Assembly: GCA_020634975.1 (NCBI GenBank)
Contig: JACKAQ010000001.1
Coordinates: 1,054,001-1,118,000, forward strand
Length of the DNA: 64,000 nt
Reading direction: 5' to 3'
From: JACKAQ01 sp020634975 [NCBI: Calditrichia bacterium]
GTDB taxonomy: Bacteria > Calditrichota > Calditrichia > RBG-13-44-9
The position numbers and the translations under genes are program-made. Shown in pieces: positions 49,250 through 59,636 of the stretch. Each line of letters opens with the position of its first letter. The stretch's first letter is position 1. The notes under the pieces are model-generated. The model worked only from the letters and a program-made list of their open reading frames with translations, ran no database searches and was not told the DNA's origin.

Positions 49250-50929
49250 TCAACTGACCTTTTGAGGTGTTGATGAATTTGCAGAAAGCATGGGAATGTT
49301 GACGCCTTTTTCGTTAGCACAGGCGATTGCTTCGTCGTAACCTGCGTCCGCATGTCGCATAACGCCGGTGCCGGGATCGTTGGTGAGCACCCGGTCGATG
49401 CGTTTTGCGGTGTCTTCCGTGCCATCTGCAACCATCACCACGCCGGAATGTTGCGAATAACCGATGCCCACACCGCCACCATGATGCATGGACACCCACG
49501 ATGCGCCGGATGCGACATTGAGCATTCCGTTCAACAACGCCCAATCGGCAACTGCGTCGCTGCCGTCTTTCATCGCTTCGGTTTCGCGGTTGGGCGATGC
49601 CACCGAACCGCAATCAAGGTGATCCCGACCAATCACGATCGGCGCTTTCACTTCACCGGTGCGCACCAACTCGTTCATTGCCAGACCCAATTTGGCGCGC
49701 TCACCGTAGCCGAGCCAGCAAATCCGCGATGGCAACCCCTGGAATTTCACTTTTTTCTGCGCCATATCAATCCAGCGCAGCAACGCTTTATCTTCGGGAA
49801 ATAATTCTTTCACCAACGCGTCGGTGCGATAAATATCTTCGGGATCGCCCGAAAGTGCCGCCCACCGGAACGGACCTTTCCCCACACAAAACAAATTTCG
49901 GATGTATGCCGGCACAAAACCCGGATAGTCGAACGCGTTTTTCACGCCGGCTTTGATGGCTTGTCCGCGCAAGTTGTTGCCGTAATCGAAGGTTTCTGCG
50001 CCCATTTTTTGCAGATCGAGCATTGCCTGGCAGTGTGCTGCCATCGCTTTCATCGACAGGTCGATGTATTGTTTGGGATTGCTGTTCCGCAATTCCAACG
50101 CTTCTGCGTAACGGATTCCGTTTGGCACATATCCGTTTAATTCATCGTGTGCGGATGTTTGATCAGTAACGATATCCGGCACTATTCCACGCTTTACGAA
50201 CTCAGCAAACACATCCGCCGCATTCCCGTGCAAACCGATCGACAGCGGTTTTTTGGCTGCCATCGCCGATTGCGCCATTTGCATCGCAGTGTCAAAATCG
50301 GTTGCCATTTCGTCCAGATAGCGCGTTTCCAGCCGTCGCTGAATGCGGTGATCATCCACTTCGACCACAATCACCACACCGTTGTTCATCGTTACCGCCA
50401 ACGGTTGGGCGCCGCCCATTCCGCCGAGTCCGGCGGTGAGTGTCAGCGTTCCGGCGAGGCTGCCGTTGTGACGCTTCCGGGCGATTTCCGCAAAAGTTTC
50501 GTATGTGCCCTGCAAAATGCCCTGCGTGCCGATGTAAATCCAGCTTCCGGCAGTCATTTGCCCATACATCATCAACCCTTTTTTTTCCAATTCGCGGAAG
50601 TGCTCCCAGGTTGCCCAATTCGCAACCAGATTGGAATTGGCAATGAGCACGCGCGGCGAATACGGGTGGGTCCGGAAAATGCCCACCGGTTTGCCGCTTT
50701 GCACCAGCAGCGTTTCGTCATTTTCCAGTTCGCGAAGCGATTTAACAATCGCATCGAATGCTTCCCAGTTTCTGGCTGCGCGACCGGAACCGCCGTAAAC
50801 GATCAGCTTGTCCGGTTCTTCCGCCACATCGGGATCAAGATTGTTCATCAACATTCGCAAAGCGGCTTCCTGATGCCAGCCTTTGCAACTCAATTTGCTG
50901 CCATGCGGCGCATGAATTTCGCGTTTCAT
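49250..50929 (-). CDS. hutU: Urocanate hydratase
   Basis: The 559-aa protein matches HutU through its length: [70 protein letters not shown] (NAD-binding glycine-rich loop) and [20 protein letters not shown], with the active-site Cys-x-Gly-type CGS. It hydrates urocanate to imidazolonepropionate in histidine degradation, using NAD as an electrophile. No hutH, hutI or hutG is adjacent. Its ATG overlaps the stop of the GHL10 gene (TAATG), so it is coupled to it. Confidence 0.96.
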   Translation of the reverse strand: MKREIHAPHGSKLSCKGWHQEAALRMLMNNLDPDVAEEPDKLIVYGGSGRAARNWEAFDAIVKSLRELENDETLLVQSGKPVGIFRTHPYSPRVLIANSNLVANWATWEHFRELEKKGLMMYGQMTAGSWIYIGTQGILQGTYETFAEIARKRHNGSLAGTLTLTAGLGGMGGAQPLAVTMNNGVVIVVEVDDHRIQRRLETRYLDEMATDFDTAMQMAQSAMAAKKPLSIGLHGNAADVFAEFVKRGIVPDIVTDQTSAHDELNGYVPNGIRYAEALELRNSNPKQYIDLSMKAMAAHCQAMLDLQKMGAETFDYGNNLRGQAIKAGVKNAFDYPGFVPAYIRNLFCVGKGPFRWAALSGDPEDIYRTDALVKELFPEDKALLRWIDMAQKKVKFQGLPSRICWLGYGERAKLGLAMNELVRTGEVKAPIVIGRDHLDCGSVASPNRETEAMKDGSDAVADWALLNGMLNVASGASWVSMHHGGGVGIGYSQHSGVVMVADGTEDTAKRIDRVLTNDPGTGVMRHADAGYDEAIACANEKGVNIPMLSANSSTPQKVS

Positions 50930-52122
50930 TATCGGGTCCTCCTGTGGATAAACACCTCTGTATACGCTTTTTGCAGCGCGCCACTCTCCGAAATTTGGTC
51001 GTAAGAAAACAGGGCAACGCCTTTTAAAGCTTCATTTTTGTCGCGTTTGTTTTGTATCGTTTGCCACTTTTGTTTGACGGATGACCACGGTTGGTTATAC
51101 AACGCTGTGCCCATCACAACTTTTTCTGCCGGCACTTTTTCGAGCATCTGGTCCATTCGCGTTTCAAAATCGGATTGAGATTTTGCGTAATTCATTGGCA
51201 CAGCCCAATCCAGCCACCCCTCATTTAACCAGCGATCCCAATCCTGATAATAATACCAATGTGCCCGCCGCAAATCCGGCTTAACTGCTGCAGAAATAAT
51301 CACTTCCGGATGACGCTCACGCGTTTGTTTTGCCAGTTTTTCGATAAATTCTGAAAGACCGTCTCGCAAAAACTTTCCCCAACGGCTAAAAAAAATGTCA
51401 TAGCCAACGGCTCCATAATTCGCCGAAAATGATTCCGGCGTATTGCGAAACTCTGCAGGGTCGATCACATACCTTTCCTTAAATTTATCGCGAACATACG
51501 GATCAAAATCAAATCCGTATCCCGGAAACCGAATATAATCCAGATGTAAACCATCCAGTTCATACTGCGATAAAATGTCATCGACAACATTTAGCAAATG
51601 AATTTGCACATCTTCAATCAACGGCGCAAGATAAAGCCCTTCCTCATTCCTGCGACCGTTCCAGTTGCTGTCGGGCAAGGCAGGGTCGTATTTTGATGGA
51701 TAAATCAGCCATTCCGGTTTCCGGTTTATTAAATGTTCAGGTGAAACCGGTTTTTTTTCGCTGCTCCATATGTAAAACATGTTCACCCATGCATGAATCC
51801 GGATTTTTTTTCGATTGGCTTTGATCAACAAATATCCGAGCGGATCAAAATTTTCGGGGATTTCTTCGGCTTTCGGTTCAAAACGGCTGTGATAATATGC
51901 ATCACCCCGACCACGAACCTGCACAAACAGATCTGTGATTTGGTTCGCAGCTGCAAATTTAAGCACGCTATCGATACTTTGGGGGGTTTTCATTTGATGC
52001 CGGATAACCCACAGCGCACGGACTTCGACATCTGCATTAGCAAATACAGAAAAATGGATGATGCCCGATATTACCAGCCAAAATTTCACACTATTTATCA
52101 TTTGCCAGAGCGCTTTTAACAC
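50929..52122 (-). CDS. GHL10-type glycoside-hydrolase-like protein (DUF187 family)
   Basis: The 397-aa protein has an N-terminal signal or anchor ([17 protein letters not shown]), then a TIM barrel of the YngK/DUF187 kind: [51 protein letters not shown], and the acidic motif [15 protein letters not shown] near 197-211, whose Asp is a likely catalytic or sugar-contacting residue. [20 protein letters not shown] is also typical. It is probably exported and cuts or binds a cell-wall or polysaccharide sugar. Its stop overlaps the hutU start, an odd pairing with histidine degradation. Confidence 0.85.
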   Translation of the reverse strand: MLKALWQMINSVKFWLVISGIIHFSVFANADVEVRALWVIRHQMKTPQSIDSVLKFAAANQITDLFVQVRGRGDAYYHSRFEPKAEEIPENFDPLGYLLIKANRKKIRIHAWVNMFYIWSSEKKPVSPEHLINRKPEWLIYPSKYDPALPDSNWNGRRNEEGLYLAPLIEDVQIHLLNVVDDILSQYELDGLHLDYIRFPGYGFDFDPYVRDKFKERYVIDPAEFRNTPESFSANYGAVGYDIFFSRWGKFLRDGLSEFIEKLAKQTRERHPEVIISAAVKPDLRRAHWYYYQDWDRWLNEGWLDWAVPMNYAKSQSDFETRMDQMLEKVPAEKVVMGTALYNQPWSSVKQKWQTIQNKRDKNEALKGVALFSYDQISESGALQKAYTEVFIHRRTR

Positions 52123-52207
52123 TTTTTAAAACCCCATTATTAACAAACAATTGCACAGATTCATAAATTTTAATGATTTACGATTGGAGAAACCACAACA
52201 ATTTTAC

Positions 52208-52242
52208 CAAAAAAAAAGCGGAACCAAAACATCGGTTCCGCT
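52208..52242 (-). terminator. Terminator of the ribosomal protein operon
   Basis: Read on the minus strand, AGCGGAACC-GATGTTTT-GGTTCCGCT (perfect 9-bp stem) is followed by nine Ts. It lies 42 bases after the rplQ stop. Confidence 0.96.
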
Positions 52243-52283
52243 AAAAAATCCAGAAAATCAGGCTTGATCAATCAAAGATCAAG

Positions 52284-52955
52284 CTATTTTTTTTCACTAT
52301 CATCATCTTTCTTTTCAGCTTCATCAGCTGCCGGCTCATCGGTTTTTTCCGCTTCCGGTGCGGCTTCAGCAACGTCTGCGGCAACTTCTTCTGCTGCTTC
52401 GACTGCCTCTTCAACGGGTTCCTCGACTTCAACTTCTTTCTTTTCAGCTTTTTTGGCTTTGGATTTTGTTGCTTTCGGCTTTTCTGTTTCAGTCGCTGAT
52501 TCCACAGCAGCTGTTGCTGCGGCTGCTTTAGCGGCTTTAGGCTTGCTCTTTTTCGCCGCCGGTTTTGCAGCTTCAGTTTCTTCGCCAAATTTGAACGGCT
52601 CAAAACCAACCAGTTGCAATACAGCCAAAGGCGCACCATCACCGCGACGCATTCCCAACTTAACGATACGGGTGTAACCACCGTTACGTGTCGTAAATGT
52701 CGGCGCGATATCATCAAACAACGTTTTTACCAAATCACGGCTTTGCAACAATTTAAAAGCAAGGCGACGGTCATGAACCGAATTGCCTTTTCCATAACCA
52801 ATCAAACGATCGATATATCCCTGGGCAGCTTTGGCTTTGGAAAGCGTTGTGCGAATTTGCTTATGTTCGATAAGTGCAGATGCCAGGTTACGTAATGTCG
52901 CAGCGCGGTGGCTTGGCGTTCTGCCCATCTTTTTTACAGTATTACGATGTCGCAT
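52284..52955 (-). CDS. rplQ: 50S ribosomal protein L17 with long Ala/Lys/Glu-rich C-terminal extension
   Basis: Residues 1-120 are a standard L17 (KKMGRTPSHRAATLRNLASA, LIEHKQIRTTLSKAK, GGYTRIVKLGMRRGDGAPLA). A further 100 residues of low complexity follow: Lys/Ala-rich near 128-175, then Glu/Ala-rich with an acidic EKKDDDSEKK end. Typical L17 is 115-130 aa, so the tail nearly doubles it. L17 sits near the exit tunnel. Last gene of the alpha operon, directly before the terminator; follows rpoA as usual. Confidence 0.95.
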   Translation of the reverse strand: MRHRNTVKKMGRTPSHRAATLRNLASALIEHKQIRTTLSKAKAAQGYIDRLIGYGKGNSVHDRRLAFKLLQSRDLVKTLFDDIAPTFTTRNGGYTRIVKLGMRRGDGAPLAVLQLVGFEPFKFGEETEAAKPAAKKSKPKAAKAAAATAAVESATETEKPKATKSKAKKAEKKEVEVEEPVEEAVEAAEEVAADVAEAAPEAEKTDEPAADEAEKKDDDSEKK

Positions 52956-52982
52956 TTCAATACTCCACTATCATTAAAAGAA

Positions 52983-53978
52983 TTAGTCGTCGCCCTTGAG
53001 ATATTTATCTACATCCATTCCAAAGTAGAGGCTCTTTTTATCCAGAATTTCCTGGATTTCCTGGAGCGACTTGCGTCCGAAATTCCGGAATTTCAGCAGT
53101 TCTGATTCATCCAAACGAACCAGATCGCCAATAGTTTTGATGTTCGCATTCTTCAGGCAGTTGTGCGAACGAACAGACAATTCCAGTTCATCCACATTCA
53201 TTTTCAACAGCTTTTTGATGCGCAGAACTTCTTCGTCGATTTCCTGAGTTTCTTCTTCTTCAGGCTCAAAATCGAAATTGATAAACAACTGAACGTGATC
53301 TTTTACAATTTTACCGGCAAACGTTAAAGCATCATCCGGAGTGATACTGCCATCCGTTTCGATTTCCAAAACCAATTTTTCATAATCTGTCCGCTGACCA
53401 ACGCGTACGTTTTCAACATCAAAACGAACTTTGCTGATCGGTGAAAAAATCGAATCAATCGGAATCAAACCAATCGACGCTTCCAGTGGCTTATTTTCTT
53501 CAGCCGGTACATATCCTCTACCTTTGCCCACTCGGATTTCGATATCAAGGTTTGCTTCTTCGTTCAAAGTCGCAATGTGCAGGTCAGGATTTAACACTTC
53601 AAAATCTGTTGTGTATTTTTCCAGATCACCGGCTTTCAGATCACAGGGTCCGCTCAAGTTTAACGTAACTTTATCAGGGCGTTTATTCAACAACTTAATA
53701 CGGACTTCTTTAAGGTTCAGAATAATGTGGGTTAAATCTTCCTTAACGCCCGGAATGGTTGCAAACTCATGCTGAACACCATCAATACGGATAGCAGTGA
53801 TTGCCGCACCCTGAATAGATGACAACAGCACACGGCGAAACAAATTGCCAAGCGTGACACCAAATCCACGTTCTAATGGCTGTACAACAAATCTGCCGTA
53901 ATTGGTAGAATAGTTTGTTTCATCTAATTCGACCTTTTCCGGCATCAATAAATTCATCCAGTTCATACATACTCCCAA
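52983..53978 (-). CDS. rpoA: DNA-directed RNA polymerase alpha subunit
   Basis: The 331-aa protein has the N-terminal assembly domain ([20 protein letters not shown] near 38-57, [14 protein letters not shown]) and the C-terminal domain ([20 protein letters not shown] and [20 protein letters not shown] near 262-300) that binds UP elements and activators. Length is normal. It initiates polymerase assembly as a dimer. It lies between rpsK and rplQ; the rpsD gene that usually separates rpsK from rpoA is absent here. Confidence 0.97.
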   Translation of the reverse strand: MGVCMNWMNLLMPEKVELDETNYSTNYGRFVVQPLERGFGVTLGNLFRRVLLSSIQGAAITAIRIDGVQHEFATIPGVKEDLTHIILNLKEVRIKLLNKRPDKVTLNLSGPCDLKAGDLEKYTTDFEVLNPDLHIATLNEEANLDIEIRVGKGRGYVPAEENKPLEASIGLIPIDSIFSPISKVRFDVENVRVGQRTDYEKLVLEIETDGSITPDDALTFAGKIVKDHVQLFINFDFEPEEEETQEIDEEVLRIKKLLKMNVDELELSVRSHNCLKNANIKTIGDLVRLDESELLKFRNFGRKSLQEIQEILDKKSLYFGMDVDKYLKGDD

Positions 53979-54051
53979 CCAGGTTTATGGCTTTTCAAGA
54001 ATATTTAATTCGATTTAAAACAACAGCTTAACGTGCGCGAACACAATCGCC

Positions 54052-54441
54052 TTATACGCGGCGTTTTTTGGGCGGACGACAACCGTTGTGCGGAATCGGC
54101 GTAATATCCTTAATGGAAAGAATTTCCAAACCGGCAGCCTGCAGCGAACGAATTGCAGCTTCACGACCACCACCCGGTCCTTTTACTTCCACATCAACTT
54201 TACGCAATCCCAAATCCATAGCTTCTTTTGCAGCATTTTCTGCGGCCATCTGGGATGCATATGGCGTATTTTTACGCGATCCTTTAAAGCCCATTCTTCC
54301 GGCAGTTGCCCACGAAATCACATTACCAGTTTGATCGGTCAATGTAATATTGGTGTTGTTGAAACTTGCTTTGATGTGTGCAACACCTAGCGGATCAACC
54401 TGATCTTTCTTTTTACGTACTGTACGGCCTCTTCTAGCCAA
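54052..54441 (-). CDS. rpsK: 30S ribosomal protein S11
   Basis: The 129-aa protein has the S11 signature: [60 protein letters not shown] and the C-terminal [13 protein letters not shown]. It forms part of the small-subunit platform with S6 and S18. An AGGAGG ribosome site precedes the start. It is followed by a 73-base gap to rpoA. Confidence 0.97.
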   Translation of the reverse strand: MARRGRTVRKKKDQVDPLGVAHIKASFNNTNITLTDQTGNVISWATAGRMGFKGSRKNTPYASQMAAENAAKEAMDLGLRKVDVEVKGPGGGREAAIRSLQAAGLEILSIKDITPIPHNGCRPPKKRRV

Positions 54442-54475
54442 GGTATAACCTCCTGAAAATAGAGTCTATCTGATA

Positions 54476-54844
54476 TTATTTCTTTTTCTTCATCACAGCA
54501 CGACGGCGACCTTTTCGGGTTCGCGCATTGGTTGAGGTCCGCTGTCCACGGGCAGGCAAGCCCATTTTATGGCGGGAACCACGATAACAACCAATATCAA
54601 TCAATCGTTTGATGTTCATGTTAATTTCGGATTTAAGCGTACCTTCTACTTTAATATATTGCAGAATGTATTCGCGAATCTTTCTCACATGGTCATCTGT
54701 CAGATCGTTGACGCGAGTCGAAGGGTCGATACCTGTCTCATCACATATTTTCTGAGCTGTCGTGCGACCAATACCGAAAATATAGGTAAGCCCAATGTTT
54801 AAGGGTTTGCTTTTCGGTAAATCAACACCTGAAATACGTGCCAA
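54476..54844 (-). CDS. rpsM: 30S ribosomal protein S13
   Basis: The 122-aa protein has the S13 pattern [59 protein letters not shown] and [15 protein letters not shown]. It sits in the small-subunit head and bridges to the large subunit and P-site tRNA. Full length. It is 31 bases before rpsK. Confidence 0.97.
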   Translation of the reverse strand: MARISGVDLPKSKPLNIGLTYIFGIGRTTAQKICDETGIDPSTRVNDLTDDHVRKIREYILQYIKVEGTLKSEINMNIKRLIDIGCYRGSRHKMGLPARGQRTSTNARTRKGRRRAVMKKKK

Positions 54845-54957
54845 AATAGCCTCCTGAATAATGCGGTAATATACGTTTTTTTCGGAACGTGTTATTATTG
54901 GCGAATTTACAGGGATGCTTAATTATCAACAATTAAGTCTAATCCCTATCTAAAAAA

Positions 54958-55074
54958 TTAACCTTGACGTTGTTTGTGCCGCGGATTTTTCTTGCAGATT
55001 ACACGAACAACACCTTTTCGTCGGATAATTTTGCAATTTTCGCAACGTTTTTTTACTGAAGCTTGAACTTTCAT
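54958..55074 (-). CDS. rpmJ: 50S ribosomal protein L36
   Basis: This 38-aa protein reads [20 protein letters not shown] then [18 protein letters not shown]. Zinc ligands Cys11, Cys14, Cys27 and His33 are all present, so this is the zinc-binding (C+) type. It has the usual place between infA and rpsM. Too short for most ORF cut-offs. It is followed by a 113-base gap before rpsM with no other feature. Confidence 0.97.
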   Translation of the reverse strand: MKVQASVKKRCENCKIIRRKGVVRVICKKNPRHKQRQG

Positions 55075-55094
55075 TTGAAAACCTCGAAAAATTC

Positions 55095-55313
55095 TTATTT
55101 GTATCGATAGGTTATTCGCCCACGGGTTAAATCGTATGGCGAGAGTTCTAACTTTACTTTATCTCCGGGCAATATACGAATAAAGTGCATACGCATTTTA
55201 CCGGATACATGTGCTAATACTTCCAAACCGCTTTCTAATTCCACTCTAAAAGTGGCGTTAGGCAACGTTTCTTTGATTATTCCATCTACTGAAATCGGTT
55301 GCTCTTTTGCCAT
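55095..55313 (-). CDS. infA: Translation initiation factor IF-1
   Basis: The 72-aa single OB-fold protein has the canonical IF-1 sequence ([60 protein letters not shown]). It occupies the ribosomal A site during initiation with IF-2 and IF-3. It lies between map and rpmJ, the usual order in the alpha operon of many phyla. Confidence 0.97.
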   Translation of the reverse strand: MAKEQPISVDGIIKETLPNATFRVELESGLEVLAHVSGKMRMHFIRILPGDKVKLELSPYDLTRGRITYRYK

Positions 55314-55337
55314 AAACTACTTTTTGTTTAAAAATGC

Positions 55338-56111
55338 TTAAAAAAACTGTTCCGGATTTAATGAATGATTTGTCAATATTTCCGGCTCGCCATCACGAAT
55401 AAGAATTGTATGTTCATAATGCGCAGAGGGTTTTCCATCATTAGTTACGTAAGTCCATTTGTCATCTAAAATCCGCACATTTTTTGTACCCATATTTATC
55501 ATGGGCTCAACGGCTATTGTCATTCCTTGTTTTAGCAACATCCCTTTTCCTGCAGTTCCGTAGTTTGGGACCTGAGGATCTTCGTGCATCTTTTTTCCGA
55601 TCCCGTGGCCAACCAACTCCCGAACAACACCATAACCATGCATTTCTGCATGCTGTTGAATTGCGGCGGATAAATCACCTAATCGGTTTCCCGAATGCGC
55701 TTTTTCTAATCCCTTAAACAAACTTTCCCATGTTACGAGCATCAACTTTTGTTTATCACCAGTGATACTCCCAACGGGATAAGTAAAAGCCGCATCCCCA
55801 TAATAGCCTTTGTAGCGCACACCAACATCAACGGTTACTGTCATACCTTCTTTCAACAACCGTTTGGTTGATGGGATTCCGTGAACAACTTCTTCATCTA
55901 TCGAGATACATGCACTTGCCGGAAAACCATACAATCCTTTAAAAGCCGGATAAGCACCGCGCGAAAATATATATTTTTCTACCGCGTTGTCAATATCTTT
56001 TGTCGATTTTCCGGGGCAGATGAAATCTGCCAGCATTTCGAGCGTTTCAGCAACAATTCCTGCGCTGACTCGCATACGCTCGATTTCTTTTTCATTCTTA
56101 ATCGTAATCAC
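55338..56111 (-). CDS. map: Methionine aminopeptidase, type I
   Basis: The 257-aa enzyme carries the metal ligands in VTVDVGVRYKGYYGDAAFTY (two Asp), GHGIGKKMHEDPQVPN (His), and the C-terminal Glu residues in AVEPMINMG and the HYEHTILIRDG His/Glu pair. It removes the initiator methionine from new proteins. It lacks the N-terminal zinc-finger extension of other types. It follows secY by 6 bases; the adenylate kinase gene that often sits between them is missing. Confidence 0.96.
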   Translation of the reverse strand: MITIKNEKEIERMRVSAGIVAETLEMLADFICPGKSTKDIDNAVEKYIFSRGAYPAFKGLYGFPASACISIDEEVVHGIPSTKRLLKEGMTVTVDVGVRYKGYYGDAAFTYPVGSITGDKQKLMLVTWESLFKGLEKAHSGNRLGDLSAAIQQHAEMHGYGVVRELVGHGIGKKMHEDPQVPNYGTAGKGMLLKQGMTIAVEPMINMGTKNVRILDDKWTYVTNDGKPSAHYEHTILIRDGEPEILTNHSLNPEQFF

Positions 56112-56117
56112 AAGATA

Positions 56118-57422
56118 TTATTTTCTGCCGCGAATACGCCCACTGCGGCTGAATCCTTCATAATGTCGCATATAAAGGTGCGATTCAACTTGTTGGATAA
56201 AATCAAGCGTTACCTGAACAATGATCAATAACCCGGTTCCACCAAAGAAAGATGCATAGGCAAAAGAAACACCCATAAATCGATACAAGATGTAAGGTAT
56301 GATAGCCACAAAAGCTAAGGCAAGCGCACCTGGCAGTGTTACACGGGTGAGAATATTTTCGAGATACTCAGCAGTCTTTTTACCGGGGCGAACACCGGGA
56401 ACAAAGCCACCTTGCTTTTTCAGGTTGTCTGCAACTTCAACCGGGTTGAGAATAATAGCCGTGTAGAAATAGGTGAAAAAGATGATCAGTACGGCATATA
56501 TAAACCAATAAAACACCGAATCGAAGGCAAACAATCCGGAAATAGAGTTCATTACATCACTTTCCGGAAAGAGTGAAAAAAGCGTTTGCGGAATAAACAT
56601 AATTGCCTGGGCAAAAATAATTGGCATAACACCTGCAGTATTTATCCGCAACGGTAACTGGGTATTTACACCACCATAAACTTTTCTGCCGACAACACGT
56701 TTTGCATATTGAACGGGAATTTTACGTTGCCCTTGAGTGATGAGCACGACAAAGGCAATAATACCAAATCCGATACCCAGCAGCAAAACTTCTACCAACA
56801 GGTTCCGGTTGTCGTTCATGAATTCGATCCACTCCTGACGGATTGCACTTGGTAAAGATGCAATAATGCCGACAGTAATCAGCAGTGAAATACCGTTGCC
56901 AATACCTCGTTCGTCAATTTGCTCACCCATCCACATCAACAACATTGTTCCGGAAGCCATCGATATCATTGTTAACAGTTTAAAACCAAACCCTGGATCC
57001 AACACAACGCCTTGGCTTTCCAACCAAACGGCAACACCAAATGCCTGCATTCCAGAAAGTAGTAAGGTTGCATAGCGCGTGTATTGGGTTATTTTTTTTC
57101 TGCCATCTTCACCAGATTGCTGCAACCGCTGAATGGTAGGCCAAACAGCACCTAATAATTGGAAAATGATCGACGCACTGATGTAAGGCATGATACCCAG
57201 TCCAAACACTGCAGCTTTACTGAAAGCACCACCGGCGAACAAGTCGTATAGCCCGAAAAGGGTACCTTTGGCGCTTTGCCAAATTTCCTGCAACGCTGCA
57301 GTATCAATTCCGGGCGTAACAATGTGTGTACCAATTCTAGCCAGACCCAAAATCGCAAAAGTAAAGAAAATACGTTTACGCAGGTCATCAATTTTCAGTA
57401 TGTTACGGAACGTTTCGATCAT
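56118..57422 (-). CDS. secY: Protein translocase subunit SecY
   Basis: The 434-aa protein has ten membrane helices and conserved segments including LGLARIGTHIVTPGID, FALGIMPYISASIIFQLL-like GLGIMPYISASIIFQLLGA, and FFTYFYTAIILNPVEVADNL. The cytoplasmic loop with QGQRKIPVQYAKRVVGRKVY is intact. It is the channel pore of the Sec translocon. The start overlaps the rplO stop by 4 bases (ATGA), so it is translationally coupled. Confidence 0.97.
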   Translation of the reverse strand: MIETFRNILKIDDLRKRIFFTFAILGLARIGTHIVTPGIDTAALQEIWQSAKGTLFGLYDLFAGGAFSKAAVFGLGIMPYISASIIFQLLGAVWPTIQRLQQSGEDGRKKITQYTRYATLLLSGMQAFGVAVWLESQGVVLDPGFGFKLLTMISMASGTMLLMWMGEQIDERGIGNGISLLITVGIIASLPSAIRQEWIEFMNDNRNLLVEVLLLGIGFGIIAFVVLITQGQRKIPVQYAKRVVGRKVYGGVNTQLPLRINTAGVMPIIFAQAIMFIPQTLFSLFPESDVMNSISGLFAFDSVFYWFIYAVLIIFFTYFYTAIILNPVEVADNLKKQGGFVPGVRPGKKTAEYLENILTRVTLPGALALAFVAIIPYILYRFMGVSFAYASFFGGTGLLIIVQVTLDFIQQVESHLYMRHYEGFSRSGRIRGRK

Positions 57423-57859
57423 AATTCTGTAACGCTGCCTCCTGCCTTTTCAATTTTTTCCCGGGCGGTTTTACTAAACGCATGGGCTTGAATATTCAGT
57501 TTTTTGCTGACCTCCCCATTTCCCAGGACCTTCACCGGCACATCCAAACGTTTGACCAAACCGTTTTGTTGTAACGTTTCCGGTGTGATTTCGGCAGTTT
57601 CACTTACTTTTTCCAAATCACTCAGGTTCACAACCTGATATACTTTTTTGTTATGATTGTAAAAGCCGAATTTGGGCAGACGCCGCTGAATCGGCATTTG
57701 TCCACCTTCGAACCAGGCGCGTCTTTTTGATCCAGAACGAGCTTTTTGACCTTTATGACCACGTCCTGCCATAACACCTTGGCCCGAGCCTTCTCCGCGA
57801 CCAATTCTTTTTCTGCTATGGGTTGCGCCTTCTGCTTTTTTTAAAGAACCGAGATCCAT
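57419..57859 (-). CDS. rplO: 50S ribosomal protein L15
   Basis: The 146-aa protein has the L15 hallmarks: RKRIGRGEGSGQGVMAGRGH, KGQKARSGSKRRAWFEGGQM, and RRLPKFGFYNHNKKVYQVVN. It is a late-assembly protein in the large subunit. Full length, overlapping secY by 4 bases. Confidence 0.97.
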   Translation of the reverse strand: MDLGSLKKAEGATHSRKRIGRGEGSGQGVMAGRGHKGQKARSGSKRRAWFEGGQMPIQRRLPKFGFYNHNKKVYQVVNLSDLEKVSETAEITPETLQQNGLVKRLDVPVKVLGNGEVSKKLNIQAHAFSKTAREKIEKAGGSVTEL

Positions 57860-57882
57860 TGCACTTCCTCAAACGTTATTAA

Positions 57883-58080
57883 TCAAATTTCTTCTACGGA
57901 AACCAGATGCTTTACTTTGAAGACCATTCCACGAATTTGTGGCGTGTCTTTTTGAATTACCTCGTGGCGAATACGCTTCAAACCCAAAGCTTCAATGGTT
58001 TTTTTGTGCGTACCTTTTTGCCCGATGATACTGCGCACCTGTGTGATTTTCAATTGTTTTTCTTTAGTTTTTTTAGCCAT
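57883..58080 (-). CDS. rpmD: 50S ribosomal protein L30
   Basis: The 65-aa protein matches bacterial L30: KQLKITQVRSIIGQKGTHKK, TIEALGLKRIRHEVIQKDTP, QIRGMVFKVKHLVSVEE. It is the short bacterial form. It lies between rpsE and rplO, the normal spc-operon order, with 17 bases to rpsE. Confidence 0.96.
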   Translation of the reverse strand: MAKKTKEKQLKITQVRSIIGQKGTHKKTIEALGLKRIRHEVIQKDTPQIRGMVFKVKHLVSVEEI

Positions 58081-58097
58081 GATCTCTACTCAACCGT

Positions 58098-58604
58098 TTA
58101 CAGGGTGTACAACTCTTTCAGCGACATTCCGCGCTTGCGGGCAATATTCGCCGGATCTTGTAATTTTTGTAATGCAACAATCGTTGCTTTGACCACACTA
58201 TGCGGATTCGAAGATCCCATAATTTTGGTTAAAATATTGTGGATACCAACCATTTCGCAAATTGCCCGAACCGGACCGCCTGCAATAACACCAGTACCAG
58301 CAGATGCAGGCTTCAACAACACTTTACCTGCGCCATACTTGCCATATACTTCGTAAGGAAGTGTGCCATTAATCAGGTTAACGCGCATGACATCCTTTTT
58401 AGCCCGTTCGGTAGCTTTGGAAATTGCATTTACAACTTCGCCTGCTTTACCCAAACCAATACCAACATGGCCATTGCCATCGCCAACGACAACAATTGCA
58501 CTAAAGCTAAAGCGACGACCACCTTTTACAACTTTAGCAACACGGTTGATGTGAACAACCTTTTCTTTCAAATCCAATTCGTGTGCGTTAATTCTGTCTC
58601 TCAC
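58098..58604 (-). CDS. rpsE: 30S ribosomal protein S5
   Basis: The 168-aa protein has the double-stranded RNA-binding fold and S5 motifs ([77 protein letters not shown]). It affects decoding accuracy near the A-site helix h34. Full length. It follows rplR by 16 bases. Confidence 0.97.
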   Translation of the reverse strand: MRDRINAHELDLKEKVVHINRVAKVVKGGRRFSFSAIVVVGDGNGHVGIGLGKAGEVVNAISKATERAKKDVMRVNLINGTLPYEVYGKYGAGKVLLKPASAGTGVIAGGPVRAICEMVGIHNILTKIMGSSNPHSVVKATIVALQKLQDPANIARKRGMSLKELYTL

Positions 58605-58620
58605 GATTTCCTCACTCGTT

Positions 58621-58959
58621 TTAGAACTTCAAGCCGCCTTCACGCGCGCCCTCGGCCAATGCTTTTACGCGACCATGATATTTCAGACCGTTGCGATCAA
58701 AAATTACTGTTTCAATCCCATTTTCCTTGGCCTTTTTTGCGATAAAAGCGCCGACACGTTTACTGGTTTCAATTCTTGTTTTTACATCTTTCAATTCATC
58801 CTTGAGCTCTTTGCTTATTTCCGAAGCGCCTAAGATTGTTTTTTGGGCAGTATCGTCAACAATTTGTCCATAGATGTGACGAATGCTTCGGGAAATTACC
58901 AGACGCGGCCGCTCTGCGGTGCCAAACATTTTTGACTTTTTACGTACTTTTTTAGCCAT
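58621..58959 (-). CDS. rplR: 50S ribosomal protein L18
   Basis: The 112-aa protein has an L18 core ([26 protein letters not shown]-like [40 protein letters not shown]). The N-terminal arm ([16 protein letters not shown]) is shorter than in E. coli. L18 binds 5S rRNA. It lies between rplF and rpsE. Confidence 0.96.
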   Translation of the reverse strand: MAKKVRKKSKMFGTAERPRLVISRSIRHIYGQIVDDTAQKTILGASEISKELKDELKDVKTRIETSKRVGAFIAKKAKENGIETVIFDRNGLKYHGRVKALAEGAREGGLKF

Positions 58960-58979
58960 GATACCAACTACCTTCTCAA

Positions 58980-59516
58980 TTATTTCCCAGTTTTACCAGC
59001 TTTACGACGGACTGTTTCGTTGTCGTAACGGATACCCTTACCTTTATACGGTTCCGGCTTGCGGAAAGAGCGGATTTTTGCAGCAACTTGCCCGACAGTT
59101 TCTTTATCTATACCACTCACCTCAATTCGGGTCGGCTGAGGGACATTGATTTCGACGCCATCTGGCGAATAAAAGTAAATCTGATGTGAATATCCCAAGC
59201 TCAAAACCAGGCCATTCCCTTTTTTCTCTGCACGATAACCCACGCCTTCAATTAATAGCGTACGGGTATACCCTTGGGTTACACCCACAACCATATTATT
59301 GACTAATGTGCGGGTTAATCCATGCAGTGCACGATGTTTTCGTTCGTTCGTTGGGCGGGATACAGTAAGCGTATTATCTTCCTGTTCAAATATCATATCA
59401 GGATTAATCTGACGGGACAGTTTGCCTTTGGGTCCTTTTACACTTACCAAACCACCATCAACTTTGATCTCTACACCGCCGGGAATTTCGATCGGTAATT
59501 TTCCTATACGAGACAC
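58980..59516 (-). CDS. rplF: 50S ribosomal protein L6
   Basis: The 178-aa protein has the two tandem L6 domains (SRIGKLPIEIPGGVEIKVD, LTRTLVNNMVVGVTQGYTRT, GVGYRAEKKGNGLVLSLGYS, and C-terminal PEPYKGKGIRYDNETVRRKA). It contacts the sarcin-ricin loop region. The 120-base gap to rpsH upstream is the longest in the spc region and could hold an internal promoter; none is convincing. Confidence 0.97.
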   Translation of the reverse strand: MSRIGKLPIEIPGGVEIKVDGGLVSVKGPKGKLSRQINPDMIFEQEDNTLTVSRPTNERKHRALHGLTRTLVNNMVVGVTQGYTRTLLIEGVGYRAEKKGNGLVLSLGYSHQIYFYSPDGVEINVPQPTRIEVSGIDKETVGQVAAKIRSFRKPEPYKGKGIRYDNETVRRKAGKTGK

Positions 59517-59636
59517 CGGTTCACCTCTTCCTAAATAAAATAACTATCAAATTTTAATATTACTTACAAACATACCAAAAAGGGCATTTTACACAACCGA
59601 TATTTGCGTCGATAATTCAACACCAAAATGCGCAAA

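Noticed and set aside
52264-52677. Long Ser/Ala-rich + strand ORF opposite rplQ
   Set aside because: It is a by-product of the repetitive Ala/Lys/Glu codons of the L17 tail, with no ribosome site.
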